Source: Conidiobolus incongruus B7586
Taxonomy: Eukaryota; Entomophthoromycota; Entomophthoromycetes; Entomophthorales; Conidiobolaceae
Reading direction: 5' to 3'
NCBI GenBank assembly: GCA_000697335.1
Contig: JNEM01014740.1
Location: 1-14,697, forward strand
DNA: 14,697 nucleotides
Part shown: one piece after another, positions 10,800-14,697 of the stretch
Layout of the letters: each line of letters opens with the position of its first letter
How positions within the stretch are numbered: the stretch's first letter is position 1
Notes under the pieces: generated by a model
What the model saw: only the letters and a program-made list of their open reading frames with translations
Told to the model about the DNA's origin: nothing
The model's database searches: none
Program-made: the position numbers and the translations under genes

Positions 10800-12787
10800 T
10801 CAAGAAGGAGAATTGGAAGAATGATGCTGATCGTGGGAATGCTGATTAAATTCAGATGAATTAAACCTATTGATTTGGTCATTAGTAATATTGACTTGAT
10901 TAGACGAACTGGAGGGATCTGGAGGATTAAGCCAAGAGTGAGAAGGATGGCGATTAGTTTGAAGGTGAGGAGGAGATTGCGATGGTCCCAGATGCAAATA
11001 TTTCAATCGTAGTAGAGCAGAGTCAGGATCTGGAAACCAACGGCCAACAAATTTACGATGTTTGCCTTCAGACGAATACATATCATCGATATTATTTGGG
11101 CTTAAATAAAATTCATCCCCTGGTCCTGGAAAAAGTAATTAGTTGAGAAAGTTGATATTAGTGTATAGTATGAATTATTACCAAAAGTATTTGAAGGCGA
11201 AAAAGGATCAGGATGGTCAGGTATATCATCTATTCCTTCAAAAGGATCTTCTTCGTTGTCTTCAGTAAACCAACGTAAATGAATAGGATCAAATACAGCG
11301 TTGCCTATTCTATGCGCTCTTTTATGACCATTCAAATTAGTAATCAAAGCGGGTCTGACAGAAGAAACAGATTTAAAATCAAGTAAAGCATCTTCATTGC
11401 CTTCCCAGTTACATGCTTGAGGATTAAATCTCATTTTACCAACAACTATGCTATAAATTAAGATTCAATAATTAAATAAAAAGGGATATAAATACCTCTT
11501 CTAATTTTGTTTGAATTAAGATTACGAATTAACATTGGTTTAACTCTCTAATTATAAAATGATTAATAATTAAAAATTTGAATAAACCAGGTTATTTTAC
11601 CTTTCTTTTTGCAGGTGGAGAATGAGATTCAACTTGAGGTTCAGAAAAATGATCTAACAGTTGTAATACTTGAGTATCGATCACTAAAAAACAGTTAATG
11701 ACAGAAACAAGGTAATTGTTAATAGAAAAATACTTTGAGAAGGAAAAGTTCTTTGAATTGGTAAATTATCCAAATCGTCTAGTTCAGTACCATCACCATA
11801 TTCAATAGGAGAAGTGAGAATGATTGAGTTTGAGTTTGAACCAACTGCTAAAGGAGCAGCGGGAATAATTGGGCAGCGATAAGAAGGAACTTTAATATTA
11901 GATGAAATAGGAGTCTTTTTCCTTACTAGAAGCCTTTGATTAAATTTAGAAGAGGGAGAAGTATAAATATCACGAATTTGTGCGTGACGTTTTGGAGAGA
12001 GAGGGACCGTTCTACGAGTGATCTTGGGATTAGAAGTGGGAAGCATAAAGACTGACTCGTTGGGAATGACTAAACCTTCCAATAAATTTTCTTCATTATA
12101 ACCAAAAGAATTATTTTTGGGTTGATGTAGCTTAAGTTGGAGATCGGAGGAGGTGGAGGGAAAAACTATATCTAAAAACTCTTCACCTTGCTGATAAGAT
12201 TGGGAATTTTTTAGATGACGAAATGGATTGAGACGTTCAGGTGGTTCCATTATATCTGGGTCGTCAGAAGAACTTCCTTCAACATCAATAGTTAAGGGAG
12301 CTTTCTTTGGTTCAGTAAGAAGTTTAAGCTGAGTTACTCCAGGCGGTAATAAAAGATCTTCTTCGTCTGATCTAAGAGTATGAGAAACATCTTGAAAAAC
12401 TGGACGAGAAGAGTCGACCCATGAAGATTCGGGAGATAGTGAGCGTTTAAAATTTTGTTTGATTACAGGTTGAAGTTTAGTAGAGGGAATAATTAAATCT
12501 TCGTCCCAATCAACAGCACGACTTACTGGAGTCTTTTTACTAGGCTTGATTTTGGTAATAGTGCCTGGACCAGAATAATTTTGTAAAAATTGAGAGACAG
12601 TTTGAGCTGAAGGTTGATGAATGGGTAATTCATTATCTTCTAAATCGTCAGAATCAATATCCATAGGACAATATTGTCTATTAATTGAAGTTGGATTCCA
12701 GTTTTCAAAACTATTTAACCAAGATTCAATATCTAACTCCTCCTCTCTCTCTTCATATTGAACCAGATGTTCTGGAATAGGTGGCAT
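10800..12787 (-). CDS. BFA1: BFA1/Byr4-like scaffold subunit of the two-part GAP for the mitotic-exit/septation GTPase
   Basis: Exons on the minus strand are 12787-11734, 11683-11601, 11547-11496, 11445-11182 and 11125-10800, encoding 592 residues; introns are 50-56 bases. Fission yeast Byr4 and budding yeast Bfa1 are of similar size. Byr4/Bfa1 joins Cdc16/Bub2 at the spindle pole body to inactivate Spg1/Tem1 and delay septation or mitotic exit. The N-terminal half is disordered and acidic and carries family-type motifs such as VDWDEDLIIP (92-101), EEDLLLPPGVTQLKL (142-156) and YGDGTELDDLDNLP (330-343). The C-terminal part is conserved: VVGKMRFNPQACNWEGNED (397-415), then FDPIHLRW (448-455) with EEDPF, and EGKHRKFVGRWFP (504-516). 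The start is the first ATG after an in-frame stop, though T at -3 is weak. Partner genes CDC16/BUB2 and SPG1/TEM1 are not in this window. The family call comes from motif recall; the fold is not otherwise tested. Confidence 0.87.
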
Positions 12788-13123
12788 AGAAATTTAATTA
12801 TTAAAATATAAGACTAGAGAAAATTACAAAAAAAATGAAATGACGAACTATGAGTTTTAGAAGTGGTCACTTATACTTAGTTATGATATTATATGAATAA
12901 ATAACAAAGATTACTTGAAGTTGACAATATACAAAGTATAAACAATATTTACTGGATTATTATAACCTTCAATCAAGAAAAGAAAACAAAATATAAAATG
13001 TCAAATAATTTAATTCATTGATTATATCAAATAACATTATTCTAATTAGTAAATACAATTGACAAAATACTAAGATTGGATTAATTTTGATAACTCTAAA
13101 GGGTGAATGAAAGATTTTAATTA

Positions 13124-13133
13124 GTATGATTGG
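13124..13133 (-). promoter_or_regulatory. Candidate CCAAT box of the BFA1-like gene, same ten bases as upstream of calcineurin A
   Basis: On the minus strand this reads CCAATCATAC, about 340 bases upstream of the BFA1 ATG. It is identical to 2054-2063. A HAP/NF-Y site is the obvious reading but is inferred. Confidence 0.3.
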
Positions 13134-13160
13134 CTAAAAGGTATGATGTTATAAAGTGAT

Positions 13161-13268
13161 ATGATTGTTTCATTTGGCCTAATTTATTTTGTTGAGCTTT
13201 ACTTTCTTGTTTTGATTGGCCAAACTCATTTAACTACGCCGGCTATTCGTCAATTAAAATATTTGTAA
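13161..13268 (+). CDS. Possible 35-residue ORF with a hydrophobic segment
   Basis: ATG to TAA gives 35 residues with a hydrophobic stretch at about 2-19 (IVSFGLIYFVELYFLVLI) and a polar end (TTPAIRQLKYL). The patch has more G and C than its surroundings. It overlaps a CCAAT box on the opposite strand, so a promoter explains the composition at least as well. I recognise no family, and a 35-codon frame is weak evidence. Confidence 0.08.
   Translation: MIVSFGLIYFVELYFLVLIGQTHLTTPAIRQLKYL
13215..13219 (-). promoter_or_regulatory. Second candidate CCAAT box upstream of the BFA1-like gene
   Basis: The minus strand reads GGCCAATCA, a good match to the CCAAT consensus with its usual flanks, about 430 bases upstream of the ATG and 85 bases from the first box. 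Paired boxes favour a promoter role, but the distance from the start is long. Confidence 0.3.
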
Positions 13269-13391
13269 ATATTGGAATTGAAAAAGGATATTTTGATTAT
13301 TAGTTTAATCAGGCCAAAAAATAGATAAAAAATATAAATATACTTGCAAATTTTCTTCAAAATTATAATTTTAGAACGGCCTGTGTCACAA

Positions 13392-13419
13392 AAATATTCA
13401 ACGCTTCTATTGAATATTT
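13392..13419. repeat. 10-bp perfect inverted repeat with an 8-base loop
   Basis: The arms aaatattcaa and ttgaatattt flank cgcttcta. It is nested inside a second short pair, gtgtc (13383-13387) and gacac (13428-13432). It may form a stem in RNA or be a palindromic binding site; it is not tied to any gene end. Confidence 0.35.
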
Positions 13420-14224
13420 AATTTATAGACACTTTTGCAAAAATTAATTTAGTAGCGATTGTTAACAATTGTTTAAAGTATTAATAGCAGCCATTATGTT
13501 TTGATCATTCAAAATGAAATATTCAAGTTAAGTTTATATACAAATAATCTGAGTTTATTTTTTAGTGAAATATAATATCTATTAAATCCACTCTCAATAA
13601 ATATTGCACAAAAACGTTGAATTTTGTTTATGGATGTTAGTTATTTGAATTGGTCAATATATCATAATAGGAATATATGGTTACAACCAATACATAATAT
13701 CAATTATATATTTTGAATCATTTTATAATTACACCTTAAAGCAGAATTCATCCTATAAATTTCTCTTGGATCGTTTAATTGATTCTTATGATTTTGTCCT
13801 ATATTTAAATATTTAATACGGATATAAAATGGAGTAATCAGCATATTATATTAAGTATTAAATCTACTATAAATATTCAATTTATAAAAATATAGTAATA
13901 TATGATTATATATAATTATTTTTGGTTCATTTCTAAAAAACTCGGAAATTTAATATATATTTATTATAGGTAATTGAAAGTTAAATGATTTTACTAACTA
14001 AATAATAATCTGAATTTCTTAAAGATTTATTTTATTTAGTAATATTATATTTTGGTCATAATAATTACCTGGGATTAATCATCAAATTATTTCAAATCAT
14101 GTTTATATTAATATCTCAACAATTCTATTGATTATTAATCATACTAAAATAAACAAATATCATTTATCATTTATTTTATTGATTTTGGTTTATATATTAA
14201 GATTACATCTATTATTTAATAGTG

Positions 14225-14242
14225 ATATATATATATATATAT
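14225..14242. repeat. (AT)9 microsatellite
   Basis: Nine AT units in an AT-rich stretch with no gene nearby; shorter runs of the same kind are at 8460-8473 and 9471-9483. Confidence 0.8.
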
Positions 14243-14697
14243 TAAATTTTTTGAAAATATTAATATTTAAATTAAGATTCAATTAATTTGGAATTAAAAC
14301 TAATAAATTAACAAAATATAATTATAATATTATAAATTAATTATTTAGAATTATTGATTACATTATATTTTTGAAATTATCTATTTTATAAAGATATTAT
14401 TTTATATAATATTTTAAGGAAATAATAAATATATATAATTTAATATATCAAATCAAATTAAACTTGTTAATCTTGATTTATTTATTTAAATATTAAATAA
14501 TCAAATATATCAATTTTTGTACTATAAAATATAATTTTAAAAATTCAAGAATATATTATTATATTTTGGTTCATATCATTTAATATTAATTCATAATTAA
14601 TTTTATGATTAAATATATTATTTCCATAAAATATATATATACCATTAAATTTATCAAATACAATTCAATCTTAATATATATATTTAACATTAATATT

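Larger units (their letters stand above)
12788..14697. other. Gene-free AT-rich region upstream of the BFA1-like gene
   Basis: About 1.9 kb to the right edge. The first 650 bases should hold the BFA1 promoter: two CCAAT boxes lie in a patch richer in G and C (about 13120-13260), followed by a small inverted repeat at 13392-13419. Beyond about 13600 the sequence is almost pure A and T with no open frame, RNA gene or mobile element that I can support. Confidence 0.65.

Noticed and set aside
12788-14697. Centromere, telomere or transposon remnant
   Set aside because: There are no telomere repeats, no terminal repeats and no coding traces; AT-richness alone is not evidence.

Overview
This is an AT-rich nuclear segment that I read as fungal. 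The protein-coding genes carry very short GT-AG introns, and one gene is a Byr4/Bfa1-type mitotic-exit regulator, a family known from fungi. The sequence alone does not give a species or phylum. The calcineurin sequence looks to me closer to Basidiomycota or early-diverging fungi than to Saccharomyces, but that is an impression from memory, not a comparison I ran.

There are four genes. From left to right: (1) calcineurin catalytic subunit A on the minus strand, starting at 1894 and running off the left edge, with ten visible exons; (2) the nonsense-mediated decay factor UPF2/NMD2 on the plus strand, 3402-7560, complete in eleven exons and 1219 residues; (3) the ESCRT-III subunit VPS24/CHMP3 on the minus strand, 8814-9443, complete and intronless; (4) a BFA1/Byr4-like GAP scaffold on the minus strand, 10800-12787, complete in five exons and 592 residues. 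I rebuilt the spliced models by hand. In each one the phases close, the introns are 47-59 bases long, and conserved motifs continue across the junctions.

The spaces between genes are about 1.25-1.9 kb and extremely AT-rich: 1895-3401 (divergent promoters), 7561-8813 (convergent 3' ends), 9444-10799, and 12788 to the right edge. I found no tRNA, rRNA, transposon, viral relic or CRISPR in them. They hold candidate CCAAT boxes, poly(A) signals, small inverted repeats, and two short open frames in locally GC-richer patches (10005-10142 and 13161-13268), which are the only possible unlisted genes.

The genes do not form one pathway: they act in Ca2+ signalling, mRNA surveillance, membrane scission and mitotic exit. 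I see no new multi-gene system. The points most worth checking are in RNA processing. One calcineurin intron has a poor donor just before the exon leading to the autoinhibitory region, so retaining it would give a truncated enzyme. Three introns (two in UPF2, one in BFA1) have an upstream competing AG that leads straight to a stop. A short upstream ATG also overlaps the UPF2 start.
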